Of a DNA stretch of 64,000 nt, positions 34,501 through 47,600 are shown piece after piece. Under the pieces are notes generated by a model. That model saw only the letters and a program-made list of their open reading frames with translations, was not told the DNA's origin and searched no databases. The stretch's first letter is position 1, and the number at the start of each line of letters is the position of its first letter. The DNA is from Xiphias gladius (taxonomy: Eukaryota; Chordata; Actinopteri; Istiophoriformes; Xiphiidae): NCBI RefSeq assembly GCF_016859285.1, contig NC_053417.1, forward strand, positions 12,665,706-12,729,705. The letters are read 5' to 3'. A program made the translations under genes and the position numbers.

Positions 34501-37500
34501 GGCCACCTTGTCACCGCTGAATTTGACCCCCTGTGGCCCTGTAAGGCTGCGGCTGGCCTCCACTCTCTCATCCTTTAGAGAGGACAGGCATCTGGCAAAG
34601 ACGGCCTCCCCTGTGACACAAAGAGGAGGGCGGCAACAGAGAGAGACAACAAGGTTAGCTGTCTGCATACAAAAACAGAGCAATCCAAGCACACCAACAG
34701 GACTCTCTAAATGCTCAATCTGAATTTTCCTGAAACCTTTGACAAGAAATTATTACATATATTCTACCAATCAGTGCCATTCCCCAGCCACATAGCAGAA
34801 ATACCAGGCTTAAAAAAAAAAAAAAAGACAGTGCCCTAAGATCTGCATGACTTAGCAATAATAATAATAATACTTTTGTAAAAGCAGGACTTGCCAGTTT
34901 CCACTACATTAGGAAAAAAATAAGGCTTGCCAATTGCCACATTAAAAAATGAGAAAGTACTTACCACTCTTTTGAGATTAGAGGAAAAAATCTGTTGGGT
35001 AAGCATGACTTGCTAAAACGGCAGAGCTAGGTGATGCAACCCACAGGCAGGGAGATGGACAGAGACAGAGGGAGATTGAGAGAAAATGTCTCCAGTGAAC
35101 TATCCTGGTGAGGAATGCTATCCCTGTTGGGGGCAGACCGTACCGGCCTGTCAGCTTGCTCCACACTGACTGACTCAGCTCTCAGACAATGGAGTCTTTT
35201 GTACTGCCTCTCACTCTATCCCAAGAGGAGCTCCAGCACTGACAGGGATTGAGCAAACAAGTCATTTTAAAATATCTAATCTGAACGAAAGTTACAGGGA
35301 TTTATTGACAGGTGGGTTTCTGCTACAAAAGATCTACATTATTGGACTTTTACAGAAAGTCTGTCATAAATCTCCTTTAACTTCAAAGTTGCACTCTAAC
35401 AGGTGTCCGTTTAGAGGAACTCTGCAGAGCTGATCTGATGATTATCAAGGGATATAAATCTTGCATCCTGACCTCCATGGCTGTTTACGAAACAGACTGT
35501 CATACAGTCAGAGCAAAGACCAAAGCCAAATCCCCCTTAGGTCACTTGAGAGGAACAGGCCTCTAGAAAAGCCTTCAATCTTCTTACTGGCAGCAGCATA
35601 TCGATCCTGTTCCCTAGAAGATGCTCACTAGCCACGCTAACTGACAAAACTAAACATTAGCCAGCTCTTAACAACTCTGACCATCTGCCCTGCTTACCCT
35701 TTAATATGTTGACACCATGTTGAAACCTTAACCTAACGTTGTTGTGATACTTTTGCCATGTCATCATGACAAACACAGTGTACGGGAAGCAGGAGAAGGA
35801 AACCAGGTACTTCCTTGTCAACAATCTCTTTTTTTTCCCTCTTACCGATCAAAGTGACAGGTGTGCCGTACTCCAGGGCTGAAATGGCCGTCCACTTCCC
35901 TGTGCCTTTCTGTCCAGCACTGTCGCGGATCTTTGGCAGCAGATGTTTACCATCAGAATCCCTGAATTTAAGGATGTTGGCCGTGATCTCGATCAGGAAG
36001 GAGTCCAACTCCGTCTTGTTCCAGCTGTCGAAAGCCTGAGCGTTCCAGCCACAGTGTGACGAAATGAAGAAATAATTTTAGCCACTCTTTTTTAATCTTT
36101 TTTTGTTACATAACTGGGAAGCCACAACAAATACATGTGAAGATTAGATCACATAGGTATAACAAGCCCACCTGTGCCATCTCATCATGGTCCATACCCA
36201 GAACATCCTTCATCAGGTGATAAGCCTCACAGATCAGCTGCATGTCGCCATACTCAATGCCATTATGGACCATTTTCACAAAATGACCTGCACCCTCATC
36301 TCCAACCTGCAGAAGCAAGCCAGTCAGAATATTTGTGAGATGACTTAACATGATAATAGTTACTACATCCTCGCTAATCAAGTTAGTAGTAAGAATTATG
36401 TACAATAAAAAAAAATCCCCTCACTAACCCAGTCACAACAGGGTTCTCCTGTTCCAACCTTGGCAGCGATGCTCTGGAAGATGTCTTTTATGTGTGGCCT
36501 TAGAAGCAACAGTGTTAAAAATGATTAAATTACATGCAGAAATGGATGGATATTGATATATTCACCTTTTTAACATGTCCAAAGTCACACATATGTCCAA
36601 TCTATCACTAGTAACTGTATTTGTTTTACCATTGCTGTGCCATACATCCAACATCTAGTGTGCAGCTGAAAGTGTGAGGAGGTATGAACTGTAACACAGA
36701 CTTTGTGATGACTCACCAGGCCTCTTTATGTCCTCCTGGCATGAGTGAGGGTCCATAACGAGCCCCCTCCTCTCCGCCACTGACTCCACTGCCGACAAAC
36801 AGCAAGCCCTTCTCTTTCAGACTCTTACACCGCCGCTGTATGACAGAAACATAAAAGTACAATGAGCATATACTCAGTTAGGTATAAAGATTTTCTGCTA
36901 AGCAGTGATTGACATCTACTTACTGTTGTGTCTCTGTATTCAGAGTTGCCACCGTCGATGATGATATCCCCGGCATCAAGAAGAGGAACCTGAAGAAGAA
37001 CAAATGTAGCCCAAAGCCAATCAATTTAACTCGGTGCGACTCAATTTTACACGACTGATTTAACCACAGTAACTACCGACCAGCTTCTCGATGAAGTCGT
37101 CCACAGCCTGTCCAGCTTTGACCAGCAGGATGATCCTCCTGGGCTTCTTCAGCTTGGACACCATGTCCTCCGGAGACTCAGCTCCAATCACCTTGGAGCC
37201 TTTGGCCTCGTTCTTCAGGAAGTCGTGCACCTTGGACACCGTTCGGTTGTAGGCGCAGACCTGTACGAGAGGTTTTGGTGATTACTGAGTGAAATAGACA
37301 CGTAGAGTGGAACGAGTTTGACTTGCAGGAGTTGTGGGAATAAACTAGTGGTGGAAGATCCTTTACTTACGTAAAAGTACCAATACAACTGTGTAAAAAT
37401 ACTCCATTACAAATAAAAGTCCTGTATAAAAGTCCTTATTCACTTAAGTACGGAAGTATTATCAGCAAATGATACTCAAAGTATCAAAGTACTCGTTCTG

Positions 37501-38526
37501 CAGAATATTTCTGATATAATTTTTATAAAATTGTTTATACTCATGCACCAATGTATAACTACATGATGTAGCTGTTCAAGGTGAGGCTAGTTTTAACTAC
37601 TTTATCTACAGTTAGCTAGTTTAGTCCACTGCCTCCCAACATAGGGGTTGAGCCCCTCCCAAGAGGAAAGAGGAAAAACTAAATTGTGATACACAAATCT
37701 GTTTTCAATTCTTGGACTTTGCACTGCAACTTTGCTTTTTTGTGAATCTTTGGATCATTTGACCTTTCTAGGCCTCAAATAGTTACCGAAATGAGAGCAT
37801 GTGAAAATCTTCATCTTCAAAGTGACTAGTAACTGCAACAGTCAAACAGATGTAGTAGAGTAAGAAATACAGTATCTCCCTATGAAATGTAGTGCAGCAG
37901 AATCATAAAGAGGCAGAAACTGGAAATACTCCAGCACAGTATAAGCAACCCAAAACTGTACTGAATAACCAGGCGGTGGAAGTAAAGACAGAAGTCATCA
38001 TCTTACCACAAAACCGTGATCATTCATGTTCATGATGAGGTTCTGGCCCATGACAGCCAAACCAATCAGTGCAATGTCTGCCCTGTAAACACAAGAGTAA
38101 TAATCATATTTACTGTGAGGCTCTGATGGGCATCTGGTCTCAGGCTGAATGTCAACAAGGACTGTCCATCAACATGAATAACAATACTCCTGCCTGTGTG
38201 AACCCTCTAATAGCTTCTTTACCATGTATGTTTACGTGTGGTGTATTTTAACAGTGAGGGAATTAAATCGCGGGCTTAAAAGTCACAAACACTATGTCGG
38301 TTTTCCCGTTCAAATTTCATGTTAAATGTAATGTCGCATACATTTCGACTGAACACTGATTGGCCAGCTAACAAGCTAACCGCTCCGTTTGCAAAAAGAT
38401 TACTCTGAGGAAATTAAAAAAAAAAAAAAAGACTACGAAGTCTACAATTATTTAACCCCGACTATCAGCTGCAGCCTCCCTACTTTCCCGACTGTCTAAA
38501 GAAGTAAAAAGTCCTTACTTAGCCAT
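31561..38526 (-). CDS. pgd: 6-phosphogluconate dehydrogenase, decarboxylating
   Basis: Thirteen coding exons (minus): 38519-38526, 38007-38082, 37081-37260, 36924-36989, 36717-36835, 36429-36498, 36172-36306, 35846-36035, 34480-34610, 33740-33873, 32981-33080, 32069-32191, 31561-31680. They sum to 1452 nt, 483 residues plus stop, the length I know for human PGD. The enzyme oxidises 6-phosphogluconate to ribulose 5-phosphate and CO2, making NADPH in the cytosolic pentose phosphate pathway. Visible signatures: N-terminal NADP-binding Rossmann loop GLAVMGQN, substrate/catalytic segment [19 protein letters not shown] with Lys, Asn and Glu in the expected places, family signature [13 protein letters not shown], and C-terminal tail ending SSSSYNA. 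The first coding exon holds only eight nucleotides (ATGGCTAA). The donor after EKL (GTCGGT at 37080-37075) is weaker than the others but is the only one that keeps phase. Confidence 0.98.
33874..35845 (-). other. PGD introns 8 and 9
   Basis: Two longer introns on either side of exon 34480-34610. They hold short (AAAT)n near 34215, a (TAA)n near 34857 and A-runs, with no other gene. Confidence 0.7.
37345..37990 (-). repeat. Dispersed teleost repeat copy 3, in PGD intron 2
   Basis: It opens with GGTGGAAGATCCTTTACTTA, the inverse of the closing word of copies 1 and 4, and ends at about GGCGGTGGAAGTAAAG. An internal piece CCACTGCCTCCCAACATAGG matches the nested element of copy 2. It occupies most of the intron between PGD exons 2 and 3. 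Confidence 0.65.
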
Positions 38527-38800
38527 TGTGCTCTGCGGGTAACGTAACCGTGAAGTTAAAAGTGTCCAAATGACAGTCGAGCTCACACGGTATTTCACTT
38601 GACTTCAGCTGTCCACTTCCTCCTTCTCGTCTCAGCGTGACGAGGGCGAGGAGACGCTCACGTACGCCCTCCGAGGGTATCTGCCAATCAGAGGACGTAC
38701 GGCGAAATGAAGCGATGCTTCTCGCGAGTTGCGATTGGTCCAGAGGCCTGAGCAGAGGTATCCGTTGTCCCATTGGCCGCTACGGCTGTCAGTCATCAAA
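38527..38800 (-). promoter_or_regulatory. pgd: PGD promoter region with CCAAT boxes
   Basis: GC-rich island immediately upstream of the PGD ATG. CCAAT-type boxes appear at 38684-38688 (CCAAT), 38734-38738 and 38772-38776 (both ATTGG, which are CCAAT on the PGD strand), with a TCTCGCGAG palindrome-like word at 38720-38728. No TATA box is evident. The pattern fits a broad housekeeping promoter; the transcription start cannot be placed exactly. Confidence 0.65.
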
Positions 38801-38914
38801 CGTCAGCGCACACCCACAATTAAACGGGTGTCCTTTATTTCAGGAAACCTGTTATCTGATCAATACATGTATGAGCGGTGTTATCAGTGAACTGATCGGA
38901 CTATATTTACTCTA

Positions 38915-39945
38915 GCACTGTACTTAAGTATAATTCTGAGGTACTTGTACTTTACTTTAGTATTTAGTCTTTGATAGATATACTCAGTAGTTAGTTTACA
39001 GTTTAAGATTTTATATTAAAAATCGTATGATAAAACAGGGATGCAACTAGCAATTATTCTCATCATTAATTAATCTGACAGTTATTTTTGCAATCAATCG
39101 TTTAGTCTATGAAACATCAGGAAAATGTCAACAAAACGAAAAAGCCCAACACGGCTTTGCAGAGCCAAAGCTAATGACTTGTGTTTTTGTTTTTTTTTGT
39201 TTTTTGTTTAAACCAACAGCCCAAAAACTCCAAAATATTTTGTTTACAATTATATATGGCAGAGAAAAGCAGTAAAATCCTCTCATTTTACAGGCTGAAA
39301 TCAGAATATTTAGCATAGTTTCCCTAATTTTGCTCGAAAAATTACTGAAACGAATGATAACGATGATCAAAATAGTTGCAGATTATTTTTCTGTCTATCG
39401 ACTAATCAATGAATCAGCTAATTGTTCTACCAGCTCTACCAGGTCTAACATAGAGTGGATTCATTTTAATATCAAGACCCAAAGAGATAAAATGAGGTAA
39501 AATTTGAGAAAAAATCTGAAAAAATTCAATATACAGTAAATGCACACACACACAAAAAAAGTTTTTCTTTTTTCTTAACCTGATAGTCATCTCACAACCC
39601 CTCAGATTCATGGCCCAGATCCCAGATTGGGAACCACAGGACTAAAGTATCTAAGTGTACGCAAAGTAGCTAACAACAGTAAAATACCATGTACACATTG
39701 ATGCATCAGTATTAACAATCCAATAATGTCATATATATATATGGAAGTCACAGGAGCCATATTTATGATGAATGAGTGCTTTAATTTGTGATACTTTTTA
39801 AGTGCATTTTGTTGTTGCTGATACTTCTGCACTTTTACTTAGATAGGATTTTGAATGAAGGACCTTTACTTGTGGAGTGTTTTTTTACACTTTGGTACGG
39901 ATATTTTGACTTAATTAAAGGATCTGAGAACTTCTTCACCAGTCA
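38915..39945 (+). repeat. Dispersed teleost repeat copy 4, enlarged by inserts
   Basis: It starts with CTGTACTTAAGTATAATTCT and ends with ATTAAAGGATCTGAGAACTT followed by CTTCACC. The inside holds TAATC/ATTAATTAATC words shared with 27660-27715 and GATTGGGAACCACAGGACTA near 39625, the end of the nested element seen in copy 2. The length of about 1 kb suggests accumulated insertions. Confidence 0.6.
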
Positions 39946-41207
39946 AATTTGCAGTACTGTAGTGAACTTTTACTTTAATTTTGTGAAATAAATAATGACC
40001 ATGTATGTATGGGGTTACTGAAGTATGGATTTGTTAATTCTGGCAATTAAGTGTTTCTTTTCAAATTGCTACAATATACTTAAAATATAGATAATATAGA
40101 AATATATACAGTATACCAAGATATATAATATAGAAAGAAGTGCACTATCCACTAAAGTTGTTAAGGCTGGCAAAGTGGGTAACTGCCCAAGGGCCGCAGT
40201 AGTCCAGGGGCCCCAACAAATTCTGGGACTTGTTTGTTAAATTGGAAACTTGAAAATATGCAGTACTGAAAGCACAGCATCAGCTGGTAGGATGAGGCCC
40301 CAATGTCCTGGGATCGAGGCCCTGTGTTGAAGAGGGTCCTCGTATCAAAACCTAGTTTTAAGACATTGGTTATTACAGTTTTGTGCTGAAATGTAGCATA
40401 CTCAATTGATCTGGATTTATTGCAGTTACCACAGGGCAGACCTGGGGCCTGGAGTGGGAGAAACAGGCGGTTAATCGGGATCCAACGGCTCATTTTGGCC
40501 CTTTCAGAAGGTTAATCCTACCACGGCTATGAAATGTTATTTATCCTTAGATATTCACAAATAGATTTTCTGTGCTTATTTCTGCCTTAGGAAGTTTTTT
40601 TTTTATTTTACTAAATGCAAAAAAAAGCAAAATGCTAAGTAATCTCTCTTCCCCGGCAGTGATATTTATCCTCTAATGAGAGTCCCAGTCTTCTTTCCAC
40701 GCAGTAATAAACCACGCCTCATTTCTTCTGCTAATTCCTGGAAATCTGTGGCAGATGACGGGAAAATAACCCTGCACTAAACCAGTCTAGTGTGAGAACC
40801 ACTTTACATGCATGAAAGGCAGAGAAGCGGCGTGTCGATCAAGGTAAAGAAAACAGATAAATAATACTGTATGAGAGTTTTCTGTCTGATGAAACGTCTG
40901 TGAAATTAGGTCAGAAAATACACTAGTCTATAGACTAAACCGGGGGTTTCACAATGGAAGCCCATTTCTGACGGAAAAATAAAAAACTAAACTATGCTAT
41001 AGTTAACTTTTACTGAGTATTTTTATTTTTCTATCGTTAATATCGTTTCCATTTTTTTCTTTTCCTGACGGAAAGGAGCTTCTATCATAGCACACAGATA
41101 CAGTATCAGGAAGGTGGAACATGTAAAAACATGTGAGGAAAGTGAAGCTGTGCACAAAGGAGCAGACAAACGGGCCACACTTGTTCTGCTAATGCACAGT
41201 TTGCACT
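39946..41207. other. Intergenic DNA between KIF1B 3' end and PGD promoter
   Basis: No gene. At 40165-40230 a GGGGCCCCAACAAATTCTG block resembles the repeat at 27420; the overlapping minus ORF (40161-40493) is best explained as part of that repeat. Confidence 0.45.
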
Positions 41208-44200
41208 TTTATTGTTGCCTCATTCACTAAACAGTTCAATGGTGCAAGATTACCATACACAGAATTAGGATATCTGCATGACACATCTATGCTATACAGC
41301 GAATGGATTATAATTATTACAAATACAGTAAACATATTTACATTTTAATTCAAGCTCCATACAACACAGATATTTACAAAATAAGTATGAAAATGAAACC
41401 AGCCTGACAAATAATGTACAGTGTTACTATGATGGTTTGTCGTTTTGTTTGTTTGTTTTTTTCGTTGTAGTGAACAAATCCAAAGGGAATGCGGTTAATT
41501 GATATTGTCAGAGGGGAAGATGGAAAATATCATGGCTAGTTTTGTTTGAAAGGCATCAACGGAAAAAAAAAAAAAAAGTGTTGAGGTGAAGAAAGACACC
41601 AGCACAAACAATAGCATACTGTCATTTAAGATGTCACTAGCTACTTTGTATTATATTCCCTGATATTAGAAAAAAATTAAATGAGTTAAAAACCACCTTT
41701 GTTTTGTTAGAATTCAGATGGCTGGCTAGCGTGAGCGGTGAGTAAATATTTTTCAAATCAAAAGCAGACACTCACTCAAACCACTCTCTAATAAAGAGGA
41801 AGCACTAATGTAACTCACCTCTCCTGAAAAGATGCGGTGGGTTACATTTTAGTTCTCTTTTCTTTTTTAATGATGGAGAAACACACATCTTCATAGTACA
41901 TTCAACTCTCTCCCGGTTCAGGCTGGAAGAGGCTGCCACATCATCATTTGGTTCATTCTGAGTAGAACAACTAAACCGCACAGACTTTATTTAATCAGTT
42001 AGTTGAACCTTTTATTAATATGTGCAAAGAGCTGCAAACTAATATATACATTGCAAACAATAAATACACAATCCCAAAATAATATACCTCTGCAAATCAG
42101 TCACTGAAGTGAAAATCTTTGCTCTGACATGTATTCATATTGATATGTATCTCACACGTTTCGTACGCTGAGGTTAACGTGAGGTACGTTGCACTTTGAG
42201 CCTGGATCAGTGCATAGATGGTTTTTGAGTCTTATTTATTTATGGATTTTTTGTGCGGGTTTTCTCACAAACAATTCAACAGGTTTTTGTTTCTCTGACC
42301 GACAGGTTGGCTGACCTGAAGGCTGCGACGATTTGCGGTATTCATTTGTTTCCTTTCTTTACATCAGCAAACCGTGAAGATAAGTCACCGATAATTCAAT
42401 TTGTAACAGGCGATGGAAACCTCTGTTTCAGCACATTTGACCTTAAGTGTTCCTTTCATGTGATACAGAAGGCATCCTACTGGTTGGTTGGCCAGCGTTT
42501 TTTAGTGCCCATCTGTACTTATCAGTGATCTACCATTTGAGACAGAGGCACCAGAAATGTCATAATATACCATGAGCGGTACTTTGATGTCCAAAGCAAA
42601 TATTTTCATAAACAATGTCAGAAATAAAACCTTTGAGTATATGTCGTCCCTTTAACATCACTTCTTTCTTTCTAGTAAACCCTTTGGAAAACAGCTATCC
42701 AGTGTAGCCTTGATATGTGCTCTTATCAGTGTTCCTGATACTCAGAAATAACCCTGGACTCAACATGTGTGATCTGCCCTCATCTTGCTATAGATATGTG
42801 TTAATGTGCAAAATAAGGTTAAACACCAATATCATTGGTTACAAATTAAGAAATAAATGCCCTCCTATACATTTCATATAAAATACCACTATGGAATGAT
42901 TAAAAGCATAATAGAAAAAAAAAAAAAAGAAAAAACAATCGACAAAGTTAATAATTTAAAAAAAAAAAGAAAAAACACAATGTCAAACCAGTGAAGGTTA
43001 GATGAGTTAAGAGGTTTCAATTCAAGAACACAAACAGAAAATGAACACATGGTAAGTGGTGGTGCTTCTGAACATTAAGTTTCTCACTTTACAGAGGTTT
43101 TGCCCGACACTGGTGTGACTGAGGGGGAGTCATGGGGTAGACTGTATTATTATGTCCTGCAGGCTATGTGCTTGCAGCTTCATCAATTAACCACTGGCGT
43201 CGAGGCTAAAGCATTGCAGCTTCATTCTCCGTCTTACTTCTTCCTCCCGTATCACCGTGTTGTGTTTTGTCTTCAGTATCACATGTTCGAAATGGTTAAA
43301 TAAAATATTAGCAAACGCCGAGACCCTCTCAAGGTCTGAGGCTCAAAATGTCAGTGTAAGAAAAAACGCTAAGAGCTCGAGGAGCTGCGAGGAATGTCTT
43401 AAATGAGAGTTAACTACCACGCTGATCCCAGAACAGACTGTATGTACAAATGCTATTCTCTTTTTAAGGTACTGTCCATCTTGCTCCTCCTCTTACTCCT
43501 CATCATCTCCTTGAAACGCTTTTTTCTTGAGATGAAATGGCAAAAGGAAAGAGACAAATGAGCAATCCATCGTCAAGTTTTCACCGCTGAGATATGAATT
43601 CATCTTCATTTGTTTTCGCATGTCTCTGCATTTAGCGTGTATCTTTTAATGTTGACACATATGCATGATTGTAAGTAATTACTCACTGACTGACTGACGG
43701 CACTATCGGGGGGTTGGAGGTGGTGTATGTACACAGACTGAGGAGTGGGATCTAAATATCACATGGGTGACAGTGGAAATCCAGTGCTGCCCTCGCGTCT
43801 CGCTGAGTTGGGACCTTGACAAATTTTTCACATTTTGATTCTAAAGGCTGTTTAGGAAGCGGCACAGGGGAGCTAGAGTCTACTTTAGGAAGAGGCCTGA
43901 TGCAGATCTCTCGAAGAGAAGAAAAAAAACCTAGGAATTCATTAGCAGCAATAGTTCTTGAAGTAGCCCTGCATTCTGTAGCAGAGCGTAAACTGGTACG
44001 TCATTAGGAGATGTTTGTATATTTTCTCTTCATGGTTTCAACTGTAATTATCTGATTAATTTTTTCTTTTTTTTGAGTAAGCAAACCTGGTGTTCTCCTG
44101 AGGACTGCTGCAGTTATCATGCGGGCATATTAATTAAAAAAAACAAAAAACAAAAATCAAACAAAATAAAACTCTTGTCGGGAGACAAATAACACTGATA

Positions 44201-44627
44201 GAGACAATTTTTACAGATGATTGGCAAACTGAAAAATTAGTGGCCAGAAAGAACAGTTTCTGAAGAATCGTGCACACACAAGTAGACTATTACAACATGC
44301 TACTAATTAGGGAGTTAGGGAATGACAATGAAGCAGAAAAAAATTAGACGCAAACATTGTCATAAAAACGAAAACACAAAAAGCTGAGGAGGAGGTGGGG
44401 GAGAGAAATAGAGAGGAGGAAAGCTACGTTGGCAGAGGGTTGTTGGAAGGAGAAGGGAGGCAAATTTCTCTGGAACTGAAACTTTTAGGCGCATGAAAGG
44501 AGACTTAAGCCACAAGTCTACTTACAAGAGAAAACTGTCAAGAATCACAATGATTAATAAGTGTTAACACTCGGTACGATCGAAGGCTTTTCAGAAAGCA
44601 GGGAAGCCGTGGTTTCCTGCGTGCCAC
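41208..44627 (-). other. kif1b: Probable KIF1B 3'UTR
   Basis: This follows the KIF1B stop on the minus strand, with an AATAAA (RC of 41208-41213) that could be the distal polyadenylation signal. KIF1B beta transcripts are known for a multi-kilobase 3'UTR. A-runs at 41563-41577, 42914-42931 and 42958-42968 (U-runs in the RNA) and AU-rich words are present. No coding exon is visible; the exact end is uncertain. Confidence 0.55.
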
Positions 44628-47600
44628 TTAGTTCTTCATTAGGCCACTGCGCCTCCTCGCCAGCTTAGACCTGTGGGAACGACAGGATTTTATGTCGTCA
44701 TGAGATCAGAGTGGAATTTCTGGAGGACGCAGAGCTGCCGCTTGTGAGGTGCAGCGTTAAGAGAAATGTGTGTTTACCTTATCGTTCCTGCTAGCAGAGG
44801 ATTAAAAGCGTACAGCCAGTCGTTCATGTCTTTCTCATTGTTGGCCTGCAGCAGGATTCCTCGATGTTTTGTGCACACGGCAAACGTGTTGGGAGTCTGA
44901 AAAGAAAACGGCAAATATTTGTCATTCTGCATGTCTTTGGGGCTTCTATCAGATAAAGTGAACGAGGACGCTTTTAGGTTGCTGAAGGAGAATAGCCAGT
45001 TTTCGAAAGTTCTTGTCGATGTTAGTTTTTTCCCACATTTCTGTAAAAGACTTGCACATTGATCACCATGATGATCACGACATGTGCTGTGCTTCTTGTG
45101 GCTGTGCTGATAAAACTGTTAAAGTGTTTGCGCCTATCAATGTTAGATGTTGAGAAGCAGGAATACGCTCCATTTCTTGCAAGTGTACCTTGAGCATGGC
45201 TTGCTGGTCTTCACTGTATTCCACCTGTGCTGTTGAGAGGTTGAGGACGCCCCGCTCCACTGGGTCCTTGTCGCTGTTGTAGATGAAGACATAGGGCCGG
45301 CGCACAACCACAAAGTGCTTCACCCACGAGTTAGAGCGCGGCTCCATGAAGCTGAGGAAACCCTTCTTGGACACAACAGATCTGACAAGAAAAAAAAAAA
45401 AAAAAAAAAAAGAAAAAAAAAGTGTTAGTGTTTGTTTTTGTGAGGTAGGATCAGATCATTCTGGTTTGCTTCCAGTTGAAATCATCCAGCTTCAGCAATT
45501 TAAATCTATTCAAGTAATTTCTGCCTGGAACAGAAAACAGGATTATCTATTTTTGTCTGGCGCGGCAGTATACATCTCATACTGACTTTTTTGAAACGAC
45601 GTCACTGCACATCGTGGTGAAAAGAAGAGAAATGCATTGAGACTAAAATAACAGCTGAAGACCAAAGGTGGCACTACTCACCCTGGCCTCATTTCTTCAA
45701 TATCAGGCACCAAGTTGAGGAACTCATTCTTTCCGGCCCTTGCTAGGTAGGAGGTCTCCAGACTGGGAACCATCGGGAAGTTTTCATAGTCTGAGCAGGA
45801 GGGACTGGAGGCACGGGAGCTGTTCTCTGGGGTCCTTGGGAACAAAGTACACCAAGTTACCATGATGCCAACAACCTGTCAATAACCTCACCCTATAGAC
45901 ATTTAATGTGTTTTGATTTTCATGGTAAGCAAGGCTCTGCTTGTAACATGTTACAACCCGGCAACTGATGTTTAGAAAAAATATCTGAACTAAATAAAAG
46001 TTTTACTTCTGGTCTATGGAGCCACAGCGTGAGTCGGACAGAGACGGACAGGTGGAGGAGGGGGTGAGGGTGGCGCTGCTAAAGCTGGTCACTGACGGAT
46101 CACGTCCGATGGGTGAGATGTCAGACAGCTGGAGGGAAAATCAAAAATTATATGTTGAACACACTGATTTAAATTTCCAAGGCAAACACTACAAGAGAAA
46201 AAACATACGGACCGTTATCTGAATAGTGCACGGCTGATACTCAAGTAGCAGTTAGGTACAAAATGCTACATCTCTAAAGTACTGAGACAAATCTAATCTA
46301 CACTACTTTAAAGCTACTTTTCTTTCTAGTGAAACATCATAATGTAACCGCTTGTTAGTTGTGTAACAGGACTGAGCTACCCAAATAACAGTGACAAAAG
46401 AACACTGTGTTTATAGTAAGTCTATCATTTCTCACCTTACAGTCACTGATGCTGTTGACCAGCTGGTTGTATTCACTGTTGAAGGTGTGTGTCAGGAGGC
46501 GCAGGCACTACAAGACGACAAAGATGATCAGTTCATAGTAGAGGAGAGGCCCATTGATAACTACGCAGCAAAGAGTAAATCATCATATCTCATAATACAG
46601 AATTTGTTCTCACCTTAGTGGCCAGCTCCTTCTCACGATCTACGAGGCTCTCGATGTCAGTGGAGTCGTAGCCGCTGCTCTCGCTGGGCGTGATAGCGCT
46701 TTCGAAGGTGGTGCTTGAGATCTGCGAGGAGATGGAGGTGGAGGTGGACAGGGTGCCGGAGCTCATGCTCGGGGACAGCGACTCGCTCAGGGACTTGGTG
46801 GTGGGAGCTGTTCCCACTGGAGCCGCCTCTCCAAGCCTCTCCCTCAGCAGGAGCAGGTGACGGGTCTTCTCCACCTGTGCAAATGACAGGGGCAGGGGTT
46901 AGGTACAAGCTAGGTTTCCATAGTAAGAAGAAGGTTTTTTATTTAAAAAAAAACAGTGGGTATTTGACTTAGCATGTAGCATGTCTACTTTTTGTCAGTA
47001 GAGAATCAGACTATTAAACAGAGTAGGAAAGAGAATACAAAGACAAGAAAGGCTCTGTCAAAGCTTTTCTTTGAGATTACAGGTTGATGTGATTTTTGAG
47101 GACCAACCTCATGCAGCTGCTCCATTTTCTCCAGCTCCCATTGGTGCTCCAGGATGAGACTGTCTCCCCTGGGCCTCCAGCCGGCCAGGTTCTCCTCTCC
47201 ACGCACATAAGCCACCGACGTGTCCAGGACCTTCCTCCTTCTCCGCTGCATCCCTGCTCAGGACACAAGCCCTCATTAAGACAAAGTTCTCTGAAAAATC
47301 ATGATAAACCGGCAGCTTGTCTTAAAACATTTATTTTAATGACTGATAGTCTGCTCACCTGGGCTTCCAGTATCAGACATCTTGCACAAGCTCAGCTCGT
47401 AGATGCCAGTCACTCGGTTGCTGTGATGAAGCAGAGGAGGTTCTATTCAAGTAAACTGTGTGCTCAGACATACCATGGCAGAACTGTACTTTACTTTGGG
47501 TAGAAATGGCCACAATATGGGAGCAAGCAGTCTTACCAGTCAGGAGTTTTGGAGTAACCACTCCCAAAGAGGTTCCTGAGGGAACGAGGAGGGGAGATCT

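Noticed and set aside
40161-40493. 110-codon minus-strand ORF
   Set aside because: Overlaps a GGGGCCC-type block also seen at 27420; probably repeat-derived, not a gene.
46715-46972. Plus-strand Arg/Trp-rich ORF
   Set aside because: Antisense to the Ser-rich KIF1B exon 46614-46874.
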